Source of the DNA: Ricinus communis
Taxonomy: Eukaryota; Streptophyta; Magnoliopsida; Malpighiales; Euphorbiaceae
Direction of reading: 5' to 3'
DNA: 64,000 nucleotides
Assembly (NCBI RefSeq): GCF_019578655.1
Contig: NC_063259.1
Coordinates: 4,700,001-4,764,000 of the forward strand
The notes under the pieces are model-generated. The model was not told where the DNA came from. It saw nothing but the letters and a program-made list of their open reading frames with translations, and searched no databases. Shown here in pieces: positions 36,201-46,800 of the stretch. Each line of letters begins with the position of its first letter. Within the stretch, counting starts at the first letter, position 1. The position numbers and the translations under genes are program-made.

Positions 36201-39200
36201 CAAGATATTTTAACATTTCTTTCTTTGAATTATATTTTCCAGGAAATTATAGTTTTCAAGTGTTCTTAATATCTTTCTTTAATCTGCATAACTCTCCACT
36301 GAATAGCTACAAGTAATTTTCTTAAGATCATGTGATTACCAAAGAGACGTGAACACCTTTTGGTCCACTGAAGTAACAATTTTGCTAATTATCTAACTGC
36401 ATTCTTCCAAATGCCAACTCTCTAGCTCTTAAAAGAAAAACACCCTAATGAAAGCAGTTTCTGAATGTACTCATGTTGAGGATGCCCTTGTGGGAAAGGT
36501 CTACTCACGGAAGAATACAAGAGGACTTTAATTTTTAATTCTATTAGGATTTATTTTAATAATTCTATTTCAGTAGTTTAGTTTAATAATTATGTTAGGT
36601 TTCCTAGTGTCATTCAGTTTAGGTTTCCTAGTTTCATTATAATTCTGTTATAGACATTATACTTAATTAGGAGTCCTAATTAGGGATGTTTATTTCTTAA
36701 GCCTAATTAAAGAGAGGCCGTCATTAATAAAGTAAGCAGAATTTTATCAAAATTGCAAACGTGCCTTAGACTCTATCAAGGACAGGTCTCTTGGCTGCCA
36801 GCATAGGTTCTTCAAAGAAAGGTGGGAACACAGCCAAGGGAAAGAGAGATTTCCTCCCCGTGCCTCAACCGTGACTAGATCCTACACTAGGCCCATAACA
36901 ACTAGGTATCAGAGCCTACTGTCATGGATGACTTAGAGAGTTTAGCAAGCAAGCTTGATGCTTTTATGCAGACCATGGCAGGAAGAACTCACTTGCCACC
37001 ATATCCATAGATCAAGGAAGGAGTCAGGAGGGAACAGTATTGGTGGTGCAAGCAGTGGCAACCAAGGGAGCCATGACTGTTCAGAGGAGAGGACAATCAG
37101 GCGGATGAGTGATCAACTAGTGCCTCGGTACTCCAAACTAGAATTCCATCCTTTGATGGAACGGAGGGCCCACTTGGATGGCTGAGAAGGAGCAAGCCGT
37201 TCTTTAGAAATTAGAAAATTCAGGAAGCACAGAAAGTTAGATTGGCAGCTTTTCACTTGGTGGGAGAAGCACAATTTTGGTTCTATCAATTGGAGCAAGA
37301 AGAGCTAGAGTTGACTTGGGAAGGATTTAAGGAGCATTGCAAATGTGATGTTTGGCCACCAATGAGCAACAATCCTTTGGGAGAGTTGGCGAACTTGAGG
37401 CAGACTGGAAGAATCATCAACGGCAATTTCGATCCCTGTTAGCAAGAACTATAGGCCTAAAGCCCCACCAACAGGTGAATTTATTCATAGCAAGACTTGT
37501 GGAGAGCCTTCAAATTGATGTGGAGCTGCAACAACCCGGAAGCTTAGGAATTGCAATGAACATAGCACAAGCTTTAGAAAGGAAACAACAATGTATGCCA
37601 TCAGAAAATATCCGAGTAACTGCTTGACGGACAGGCTCTAAATCCAGCATTGCAAGAGTTGTCTCTGTTGCAAATCAAAGCCACAAAGGGGTAAAAGGAG
37701 GGGACAAACTGGCAGGTTCAGCAGCCAGCAGTTCAGGCAGCACTCCATCTCAATCTTTCAAAAAACTTTCAAGAGCGGAAATGGCTGAAAGAAGGGCTAA
37801 GGGGCTGTGTTTTAACAGCAATGAATCATACATAACTAATCATAAGTGCAAGAGACTTTTCTGGATTAAAGTACCCGACTTGGACAGCGAGCAGGATAAT
37901 GTGGAAACTACAATGGATATAGAACTTAGTTTACATGCGATAAGTGGAATCCGAAGCTCTCAAATAATGCAGTTGCAAGCTATTGTGGCAGGGTGGCCAA
38001 TGTGGGTGTTAGTGGATTCGGGCAGCACCCATATTTTTATCAAGGAAGTGGTGATCCCAAAGATTGGTATGGTAGTACGTAAGAAGCCAGGACTGCAGGT
38101 GGTCGTGGCTAATTGAGAAAAGGTCCCTAGTTTGGGTATTTGCAAGGCGGTAACTTTACAAGTTAATTCTGATTCTTCTATTACTAACCTTTACTCTATT
38201 CCTTCAAAGGGTTTTGATGTTGCCTTAGGGGTTAAATAGCTAAGTGCATGGGAGCCTATACTTTGTGACTTCACAAACCTCACAACGAGCTTTGAGCTGG
38301 ATGGAAGGCAAGTGCAATGGAAAGGGCAGAATCTAGTGCAGCACCGAGGGTGGCACTCACGGAGGGATAGCACGAATTTTCCGTAGCTATGGATAATCTA
38401 CTGGCTGAATTTATAGATTTGTTTGAAGAACCTTCAGGATTGTCTCCACGTCAAAATTGTGATCATTAGATACCCTTACTACCAGGTTCTGGAGCATTGG
38501 TAGTGCAACCTTACCATTATCCTCATCTTCAGAAGGATGAGATAGAGAAGAAATGTGAAACAACGTTGCAGCAAGGAATAGTAAGGCCAAGTAGGTCCCC
38601 TCTCTCGTCGCCAGTGTTGTTGATAAAGAAACACGATGGGACTTGGAGATTTTGTGTGGACTATCGAGAGCTCAGCAGTCGGACCGTTAAGGACAAGTCT
38701 CTAGTTCCAGTAGTGGACGAATTATGGATGAGTTTCACGGAGCTTGATATTTCACAAAACTTGATCTTCGCTCGGGTTACCATCAAGTACGAATGGATTG
38801 TCGAGATACAGAAAAGACCTCTCTCAAAACACATCAGAGGCATTTTGAATTTCTAACGATGCCCTTTATGTTGACCAATACTCTTTCCTGGTTTCATTCA
38901 GTTTAGGTTTCCTAGTCTCATTATAATTCTGTTACAGGCATTATACCTAAATAGAAGTTCTAATTAGGGATGTCTATTTGTTAAGCCTATTTAAAGAGAG
39001 GCCATCATTAATAAAGGGCAAGCAGAATTTTATCACAATTTCAAACGTGCCTTAGACTCTGTCAAGGACAGGTCTCTTGGCTGCCAGCATAGGTAATAGA
39101 TTCTTCAAAGAAAGGTGGGAACACAGCCAAGGGAAAGAGAGAATTCCTCCCCGTGACTAGATCCTATGCTAAGGCCCATAACAATTAACCATTAATATGA

Positions 39201-42200
39201 GTATTGCATGAAACATCCTACAGTTATGCATTTGCTTTTATAGCAAGATCACCAAAAGATTCTCCAAAGAATATCTCAAACTTTGCATACCTAACGGATG
39301 TTCCAGGGGGGTACATGTCCAAAACAATCTTTGTCCAAGATGTTATATTACTTCCTGAAGAAGTTTTTCCTGATCGACTCTCGTCCACTGTGATAATCAA
39401 GCTACCATTTTTACTTGAAGCAGGTTGTCTTTGCTTAAACATTATAAAATATAATAGTTAGTAACCTCTGATTTACATGTTATTTTTAATTAATGCTTTC
39501 CTCATCAAAATATAAATTCAAAATTGGTGCTTACTTGGAGGGAATTGATGCCTTTGCAAATGCTGCATTTTTATCGTTCAGACCCCTCATTGCATCAAGA
39601 ACATAGCTACAAGCAAAACAATGAAAATGAGAAAGCAACACATTAGGGAAATAAGAAACTACATTATATAAGTTATGTGCTTTGAGAACTATATGAATTG
39701 GACCTTGAAAAGTAGAACTGCATTGAAATTTACCCTGGAGAAGAACAAGCTGTAGCAAAGTATTGAACCAATGTTGCAACAAACAACAGCAGGTATAAAA
39801 CAATGTACCTGGAAACAAACACACCAAAGTAGGAAACTTACATAAAAGTATAAGGACATTTATAAAAAAACAGAACACCTAAAACAATGTACCTGGGAAT
39901 AAATATACCACAGAATGAAAGCTATACAATCAAACCCGGTCTGGTCATTTACCCGTAGAATACAAAGGGTCAAAAGTCAGAGGTCCAACTGCAGTTGAAC
40001 CAGTAACTAAAAATATATGCATAAATATTTACATAAGATGCTGCATAAAAGCATGTATAGTTTAAAGACACTTTATACAATATAATTTTTAACATTACCT
40101 AATCACTAAATCCAATAAAATATAATATTCAACAAATAATAATATCCCTATCTCATAAAAAAAATTCAATCACAAACTTAGTTATTCAAAAATATTGAAG
40201 TAAGTGATCACAAACTTCCTTTACTTATAATTTTAATCTTTGCATAAATTGTATATGAATATTTCTAGCTTTGACTAAATTTTCAAAATTTTTCCAATTC
40301 AAAAATTTGGCCAATATTTCTCAATACATTAATTGATTGAAGAGAAGATAATGAAATTTTTGAAATGCAAAATTTAGGAATTGAGCCAAGAAAAATCTAA
40401 TACAAAATATAATTTGTCAAAATGACACTATTTTATTAATAAAAACACATTGTGCCAATTTTTTTTAAAAAGAAGTCAAACCTGCCGAACCCATGACAGA
40501 TTTTTAGCGGGTTTATCCAAAAATGGGTTTTAGGGGTTGCCCGGCTTGGACATAGTGCCAATTCCCAGTTCAACCGGTCGGGCCGAGCCGGGTTTGACAA
40601 TTATGGTAATATTTGAAAATTTCAATAAATGGGGAAAAAGGGAAGAGTGAAGCCAATTTTGAAACAAACATTAAAAAGAAAAGGAAAAAAGAAAATAACA
40701 AGTTATCATTATCTTGTTGTATGCAGACTCTTCTTTTAGGTATCATTTGTCCCCTATAGAAACTCCATGGGCCTTGAGAATGTTGGGCTAAATATCAGTG
40801 GTCATATAAGTGGGGTTGGAATCTCACCTTGCATAAAACTACTAGTTCATGCTAAGGCCAATCTACTCCATTTACAGTAAAACCTCTTCATAGTCATACA
40901 CTTGGGACCAAATAAAATTTATGACTATTAAGAAGTTATAACTTAATGGAGGTTAGAGTACTAAGATTTTTCTTTTGACTTAGTACTTAATTTTGATGAA
41001 CCAGAGATAAGATACCTTAATATCTTGTCATATTATACAAATAAGATTGAAGAGATAAAATAATAATACAGTAAGACAAACATAACATATATTTTTTAAA
41101 TATATGTACTATATAGAGGAATATTTTCTTAAGACGAGATTTAAAAAATTTATAACTTATTATAATATAGAGTTTATTCCTATTTATTGTTGGCCCAAAT
41201 TGAGAACGAAATTTTTATAACTATATAAAGTATCATTATAGAGAGTTTTTACTATATATTCTACTTTATATTCTTATACTTTTCCTATGTGGGATTATAT
41301 TCTTCGACACTCTCCCTCAAGTGTAACTATAGCTGGACCAGTTGTCACTTGCCAAAGATGGGCCTATTCTTAGAGGTCGATCACAAACACACCTAGGCCT
41401 ATTTTTTTAGGCATTGGATCACAAGCGGGTCTAGACTCCTCTACTAGCTCAAACTTCAGCTATTTAAATACAAGCCTAGGATCATCCAACTGTTAGGCCA
41501 TCTACAACTCTGATGCCATGTAAAAACTTTATAGGCCTTAGGAGAGTCGGGCCAAATGATATCAATAGCACATAAGTAGGGTTAAAGCCTCACCTTGCAC
41601 AAAACCAATTGGCTTGTGCTGAGACCCAATCTATTCCACCTATGTGGGATTATATTTTCAAAATTCCCAAATACAAAAAAAATATTTAAGTCAAATTGAT
41701 TTAAGTTTCATCCATTTTTGTTTTCTTTTCCACAAAGCATTGAAGGAGAAGAACAACAAAAAGACCTCTTTAAGGGCATTGCTAACTTGTAAGGGACTAA
41801 TGTGACTTGAAAAGCATTCAAGTAGGTTGTCTTTATGTTAAGAAATTATAGCAAAATATTTTGTCCTTTCCCCTAAAAGCACAAAGAAGGCACGAAAAGG
41901 AGAGGTTTGAAGTTCATTAGGTAAAACAAATGCTATAAGTTCTGAATAATTCCTTGCAAGGTTATGGGTTTAACTTCCCCTAAAGTTGCTATTCTAAATG
42001 TTAAATGTTCAACAGCTTTCCTCTTTGTTTTCCCCCTTTTAATTATCCTCAGCTAATAAATAGAAAAGATATATGTTTCTGCTGGTCAGAGCAGTATTTT
42101 TACTTTTCTTGTTAAATAATTTGCAGGATCACTGTTTTACAAGTTCTGCAGTTTGCCATTACTAACACTCCCCTCATTCAATGAAACAAAGATAATACAT

Positions 42201-42716
42201 CTTAGCTTTTAACAACTAAATGACCCCATTTGAGAATTAATTGTTCAGTTAGTTGTTTACGATCACTTAAACCAAAACAATAGAATCTTTACATAATGAC
42301 TTAAACTAAACTACAAATCTTCAACAATCAATTTTGTAAATCAAAATTTCAAATTTCTGAGAAGAAGACAACAACTCCTGCTTTTATTTAAAATAACACA
42401 TACCAAGGCTCTTGTCTTGCTTTCTCTATCAAATCATCATCGAAAATAAAGAGAATTCCAACGTATATCAGATGTAGCATCACTAATGCCACCTTTAACC
42501 CCAATGCAGATCTCCTCGCTAAGGAAAAATCAAAGTAAAACTATCCGTAAGAAAAAGATTAACTTTAATTTTAAACCGATAAAATAAAATAAAATAAAAA
42601 CCAATATTACAAAATCAAGAAAGTTAAGTACCAGGATCAGCGAGACAGGGGAAAAGGCGGTAGCATCCGTGGAGTGCCCCATGGCAGGATTCACGGAACA
42701 CACTAGTCATTGGCAT
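30299..42716 (-). CDS. PAT10: DHHC-type protein S-acyltransferase, PAT10-like (11 coding exons, 346 aa)
   Basis: Coding exons on the minus strand: 42716-42632, 42518-42404, 39808-39734, 39606-39535, 39428-39291, 35754-35721, 35192-35083, 34562-34476, 33411-33328, 30868-30803 and 30473-30299. All introns are GT-AG, phases agree, and the joined frame is 1041 nt with no internal stop. The DHHC motif is at residues 191-194 (Cys194 catalytic) in a cysteine-rich domain with Cys166, 169, 180, 183, 186, 200 and 207. Membrane segments are predicted at about 36-55, 68-85, 216-236 and 245-266. TTYE lies at 275-278, and SPG at 90-92 where many PATs have DPG. The protein ends RCC. Arabidopsis PAT10, about 340 residues, is the closest protein I recognise; it acts at Golgi and tonoplast membranes and S-acylates CBL calcium sensors. 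The exon 5 acceptor is inferred from frame: an AAG five bases upstream would shift it. Orthology is inference. Confidence 0.88.
32342..32882 (+). other. Unidentified plus-strand ORF inside intron 9 of the PAT10-like gene
   Basis: A 154-codon frame (32415-32879) runs antisense to the host gene and contains [20 protein letters not shown] and a proline-rich [14 protein letters not shown] segment. A short upstream frame starts ATGACGATTTTGAACC at 32342 and stops after 18 codons. The composition looks protein-like rather than random AT-rich sequence, but no family is recognised. It may be a captured or retroposed gene fragment. No LTR, TIR or poly(A) tail was seen flanking it. Confidence 0.4.
34165..34437. 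repeat. Tandem duplication in intron 8, two ~135-bp copies
   Basis: Both copies have a TCTCTCTC-rich start, a cytosine-rich AACCTC/GACCTCAAC stretch, CATTTTCTTTCTTTG-like sequence, TGGTGCCA, a TAGACTTAACGTAAGAGA-like piece and AGAAAATTTCTAGAAA. They diverge by scattered substitutions. Confidence 0.75.
36474..36900 (+). repeat. 5' LTR of intronic gypsy element (427 bp)
   Basis: Starts TGTTGAGGATGCCC and ends GCCCATAACA. Its last 298 bases recur at 38886-39183. Confidence 0.85.
36904..36916 (+). promoter_or_regulatory. Primer-binding site (initiator-Met tRNA type)
   Basis: AGGTATCAGAGCC three bases after the LTR matches the standard TGGTATCAGAGCC site except for the first base. Confidence 0.85.
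36924..37640 (+). pseudogene. Gag of intronic gypsy element
   Basis: Starts [15 protein letters not shown] at 36924. Further on, in shifted frames, come [36 protein letters not shown] and a [20 protein letters not shown] segment, together the typical gag core of chromovirus-like Ty3/gypsy elements. At least three frameshifts or stops break it. Confidence 0.8.
37781..38116 (+). pseudogene. Zinc knuckle / protease of intronic gypsy element
   Basis: A 111-codon frame starts [15 protein letters not shown] (relic of the GLCxxC zinc-knuckle region) and ends in the protease core [12 protein letters not shown], with an intact D-S-G triad. The frame stops at VVVAN, earlier than in full proteases. Confidence 0.75.
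38497..38885 (+). pseudogene. RT N-terminal fragment of intronic gypsy element
   Basis: The frame contains [37 protein letters not shown] and [14 protein letters not shown], the fingers and first palm motif of Ty3/gypsy RT. It ends at the stretch corresponding to FLTMPFGLTNAP and runs straight into the 3' LTR remnant. Confidence 0.85.
38886..39183 (+). repeat. 3' LTR remnant of intronic gypsy element
   Basis: Matches 36603-36900 with scattered differences and ends GCCCATAACA. The first ~130 bases of the LTR are missing. Confidence 0.85.
40755..41660 (+). mobile_element. Possible TRIM (short LTR element) in intron 2, with nested MITE
   Basis: Two direct repeats bracket about 210 bp. The right copy (41519-41660) starts TGTAAAAACTTTATAGGCC. 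The left starts TATAGAAACTCCATGGGCC and, after removal of the inserted MITE, continues to TTCTTCGACA at 41309. Shared pieces include GGGTT(G/A)(A/G)A(A/G)(T/C)CTCACCTTGCA, a (C/T)TTGTGCTGAG-like stretch and CCTATGTGGGATTATATT. The interior begins CTCCCTCAAGTGTAACTA. The size fits a terminal-repeat retrotransposon in miniature, but no tRNA primer match was recognised. Confidence 0.45.
40875..41254. mobile_element. MITE inside the left repeat of the TRIM-like element
   Basis: The left end reads CAGTAAAACCTCTTCATAG. The reverse complement of the right end reads TAGTAAAAACTCTCTATAAT, an imperfect terminal inverted repeat of about 25 bases. The interior is AT-rich and contains CTTGGGACCAAATAAAATTT, as in a widespread plant MITE/DNA-transposon group that starts CAGTAAAACCTCTATAAA. 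Exact ends and superfamily are uncertain. Confidence 0.5.
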
Positions 42717-43145
42717 TGACAATCTGCTACATGAACGTACTTTTAAAAAAAAATAAAAATAAAATAAAAGACCTCCAAAATGGAGAATTTCATGAACTAG
42801 CAGTGACTCTTCATCAATCAAATTACAAACTAGCATCATTAACTCTTCAAGTTTGTCATAACCGAAAAGCACAAAAAGGAAGTGTCTATTCAATTACAAA
42901 AAAGAATTGCACGGAGACTGAAACGTACCCGTTGGAAACCCTAACTTACAATAAAGAGAAAGTGGGTTTACGCCTTATTAGAATGAATCCGCATAAGAAA
43001 TCCGGCACTATAAGGAAATGAGGAATTAATTCTTCTTCTTCTCTTCTTTTCTTCTGCTTCTTCTTCTGCTGACTTTTGGATTGTATTTGTATGTGAAGGT
43101 TAGTTGAATTGCACTGCACCGCGATGACAACGACGCACAGATACA
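42717..43145 (-). other. 5' UTR of the PAT10-like gene, with predicted UTR intron 42949-42724
   Basis: On the minus strand the leader has a GAAGAA-rich tract (43080-43020), then TTTATT|GTAAGTTAGG (donor at 42949). A T-rich stretch and GTAGCAG|ATTGTCAATG follow (acceptor ending at 42724, seven bases before the start codon). The frame is open upstream of the chosen ATG inside this intron, so the first ATG in the mature leader is the better start. The transcription start is not visible; about 43145 is a guess. Confidence 0.5.
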
Positions 43146-43800
43146 ACATGACGCTTTAATATCCTACTTGTAAATGTCAACGGCAGTCCCTGTCTTTGAG
43201 TTTTGTTTGGATTTATAGTCCCTAAATTTTTTAATTTACATTCTTAAACCCCTTGTTCTGGAGATTTAAGTAACACTTTAATCCTTATTCGTCTGATTTT
43301 TTTCATGTACATACTCGAAGTAAAAAGTAAATAACATATGATATAAATAAAATTTATATTGATGTTAAGCGTGAATTTGCTTTATTGCCCTCACATATAG
43401 CAATTAAAATCACCTAACATCTTTATTCTTTTATAAGATAAATAATATTTTTATTTTTTTACTCTTCTCTTGCTATTCATATATTCAAAATAATGTCGTT
43501 TAATTCTTTTATCATTACATTTCCATAACATTTTTTAATTATCAAAAACTCCTAAAACATTTTTCCCACTTTTGTTTTTAAAGTGGTGCACTGCTCTCTT
43601 CTTATTCTTCCTTTTTCTTGCTAAGCTTTTATACTTTTTATTTTAATATCACTACTTTCATTTTTGTATCACTAGGTCTTTTACCCTTTTCGCTTTTAAT
43701 TGTTACAATAACCCCTTGATACTTCACTTTTCTTCTCTTTTTGTTTTCTAAGATTCATCTTCTTTAATTTACATATAATTTTTGTATAATCGTTTGGTAC
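43146..43800. other. Intergenic region upstream of the PAT10-like gene
   Basis: AT-rich, no coding signal. It must contain the gene's promoter on the minus strand unless the promoter extends into the solo LTR beyond; no convincing TATA box was picked out. Confidence 0.5.
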
Positions 43801-46800
43801 ATGAGTGGCAGCATCCATTTTTTTATCTAGATATTGAGGGAATTACATAAAATTTTATGATGAAAGTTACTGTTTTTCTTGAGTTTCAGAAACTGAGGGC
43901 GAACAAATCCGATATTAGGATTGAGAATGATTGAGTTAAAATCACTTTTCTAGAATTAATTTAGATTTATTTGTCAGAAAAAATTAAGTTCAAGGAGTAA
44001 AACGGCAGTGTCCGCAAGTTTAGAGACTAAACTGTAAATTTCTTAAACTTTCTTGCTCTTTAGAGCCAATCGGCTCTGTGCAAAGCTGACCAGCTCTACA
44101 CAATACCGATTAGCTTATTGTCCCGTTTCGACATCGTTTTCATGAATATTTCAATGTAAAATAAAAAAATGATAAGAATAAGATTCTAAGAGGTTTAATA
44201 ACGATAATTATTAGAATATTAAAGAATTTTTATCTCTAGTTTATTAGATAATAATGACAGGTAAAGATCTATTTAAAAATTTTAATAAAGACTTGGTTGC
44301 TTTAGGGTTTTTCCTAACCATAGCTCTACATTTACATCATTAACTCCTAAGTCCAAGGTTACATATGATTAGCAATTATTAGCAATTACTATCAACTTAC
44401 AAAACTTAAAAAAAACCTTACGTTCAAAGAGCATAGAGAGTTTTTGGAAGCCACTGAAAGAATTACACATTAGGAAATCTTGTTAGAACGATAATAGCTT
44501 TTCAAAATCTTAAGCAGCACTGGATTCTTAATCCATCTTTGATTCCAGCACTTTATCATCTCTTGAAACTTACAGCACAATCATCTACGATGATAAATTG
44601 AAGGTTCCCCCACATCCAACATCATCAACATCATCTTTCCTATTAAACTAGTTCTTGTGTTCCTTTATGATTTTAGAAACATGATTAGGTTTTCTTTTGT
44701 TATTTTTTTATTATGCGTTTTAAATTATTAGAATAGGATTCTTATGAATTAATATGTTTATAAACTGCGGAAAATTGAATCTAATAATAAGAACATGTAA
44801 GGATTTGAAACTATTAATATTTGCCTTAGATCTCATTAGTCAAATAATTAGGGTTACATGTTAGATTTGTAATTTTTTTTATATTTTGTAATTAAATTGG
44901 TTTTTAGGATTCCATTATCAAAATTTGAAAATTATCATTTTTATTTATTGTTAGTCTTATTGCTTAGGATTTCCATTTAATTCTATGTCTTTTTGTGCCT
45001 TCTATTTAGTTTCATAAGTTTTTAATTGATCTTTTATCTCATATGCATGTGTAATTGGCTCTGAGACGATTGAATCGAGGATAAACTGCAAAAAAAAAAA
45101 GGACAACCAAAGCCCTAGAGTCATTCGGATCAGTATAGCCAATTCGGTTCTGTGTTGAGTTGATCGACTCTATGCCCTATATGTCGATCGGTTATTCACT
45201 TTCCAGCCTTAATTTTCTGACTTTTTGATTTTTTTTTTGAGATATTTATGTATTGTACTTAGTTTTAGGCATTTTTCTTTTGATTTCTTAGTTGTTAGAG
45301 GGTTGTAATAGCTAGATTTAATTTCTTGTTACTTTATTTTAGATATCTATTAGACCTGACATGAAATATGTAGTCCATTAGGTTAATAAGATGGCATATT
45401 ATGCTTAAATTTAAAATTCATATAGAGTTAGTGGACTTTGTCATGTTTTAATTGAACTAATCGGGCCACATTAGATTTAAGATAACTCAACTGGGCCTTA
45501 TCATAAAAAGTAGTCCATTTAGGTTTAAAGACTAAAATTCAAAGCATAATTGGTAATTGGGTAGACTAGGTGTGTAATACCCGTAAATAGAATAATAATA
45601 ATAAATAAAAATAATAAAAAATAAAACAAATTTTTTCTTCCTCCCCCTCCTCCTCCCTCCCCCGTCACCTTCCTCTCCTCCCTCACCTCCCTTTCCTTTT
45701 CTGCCACTGCTGCCACCTTCCAACTGCCGGAAATTTCTTCTTCTTTTTTCTCTCATTCGCTGGCGTCACCTCCTCCTTCCTCTCCCTTGCTGCCGATGTC
45801 GAGCTTGAAGAAAGGAAGCTACTGCCGTGCAACAGCCATCTGCCGCCCTTTTCTCTCAAATTCGATGCCGGAAACGAGAACCCCGCCGTTGAAAACCTCC
45901 AAGCCAAGCTCCCCCACCGTTTTTCCTCTACTAGCAGCAGTGTATACCCTTGTCGGAGCCGAAACTTTCCAACCTCGACCCGGTGGCTTCCGGTGAGTTT
46001 CTGGCAAAAGCATTTGCATTTGCGGACTCCCCGTAACTCAAGCTTCGCGTAGGCATTTGCGGATTCAAAATTCGACACCATTGGCGGTATCGGCTTTCAG
46101 ACCCTGGTGTTTTCCAGACGTGCAGAATTTTAAATTTTCGGCTCAGTATAATTTTATTTGGACCTTAAAAATTATTTTAGAATTTAAAAAAATATTATTA
46201 CTATTAATTCTCAATTATAAATAATTTAATTTAATTAGATTTAATTAATTATAACTTAGTTATAAATATTATATATTAATTAGTATGATTAATTATTATT
46301 CTGTTTTGTGATACATGTGGTTGTGTTTGATTAGTTTAAATACCAGAAAATTTTTGTGGGTTGGTTGTGGAATAAATATTAATGATGGACTGTCTGTTAT
46401 TAATTGTGATATGACGTGTGTCTTGGAGTTGAAAAAATAATACAATTATAGGTGACCCGACTCCTGATAGATATGTATTAAATATTGAAGTGTTTTTAGC
46501 ATGTTTTGGACCCGTTTTACGGGAGTAAACATCCATATTTTTGGGGAGGTTCTGTCTAATTTTTGATAGAATTTCCAATTCAAAATTTCTTAGGCAGTCT
46601 AATCTAGGAGTCTAGGTCTAGAAAATATTAGAATATCTCATTAATCGAGTTATTTTCGTGAATAGATAATCCATCCGTCCAGCCAACTCCATCCGAGGTA
46701 TAGGAAGAGACTGCGGAGTGCGGTAGAACTGTGAGTTAAAGTCAAATAATCAACTGCTTTTATGTCATGTCTAAATTAAATGTATTGTTAATTGATTACT

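Larger units (their letters stand above)
36474..39183 (+). mobile_element. Internally deleted Ty3/gypsy element in intron 5, antisense to the gene
   Basis: A 5' LTR (36474-36900), a tRNA-iMet-type primer site, gag, protease and the first part of RT are followed directly at about 38886 by the last 298 bases of the 3' LTR. The rest of RT, RNase H, integrase and the start of the 3' LTR are missing. The sequences just outside (ACTCA, ATTAA) do not match as a target duplication. It runs opposite to the host gene, the orientation more often tolerated in introns because its polyadenylation signal is not read with the gene. Confidence 0.85.

Noticed and set aside
36469..39188. Target duplication for the intronic gypsy element
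   Set aside because: The flanking pentamers ACTCA and ATTAA do not match.
42717..42893. Upstream in-frame start (MNRHFLFVLF...) for the PAT10-like protein
   Set aside because: It lies in a predicted 5'-UTR intron (GTAAGT donor, T-rich tract, CAG acceptor), and the extension resembles no known PAT N-terminus.
42710..43021. Plus-strand 103-codon frame over exon 1 and leader of the PAT10-like gene
   Set aside because: It is antisense to the gene's start, contains the reverse of splice sites and polypyrimidine tract, and resembles no family.
45683..46081. Minus-strand 132-codon frame in the nested solo LTR
   Set aside because: It is the antisense of the pyrimidine/GC-rich LTR island, with low-complexity charged composition and no domain.
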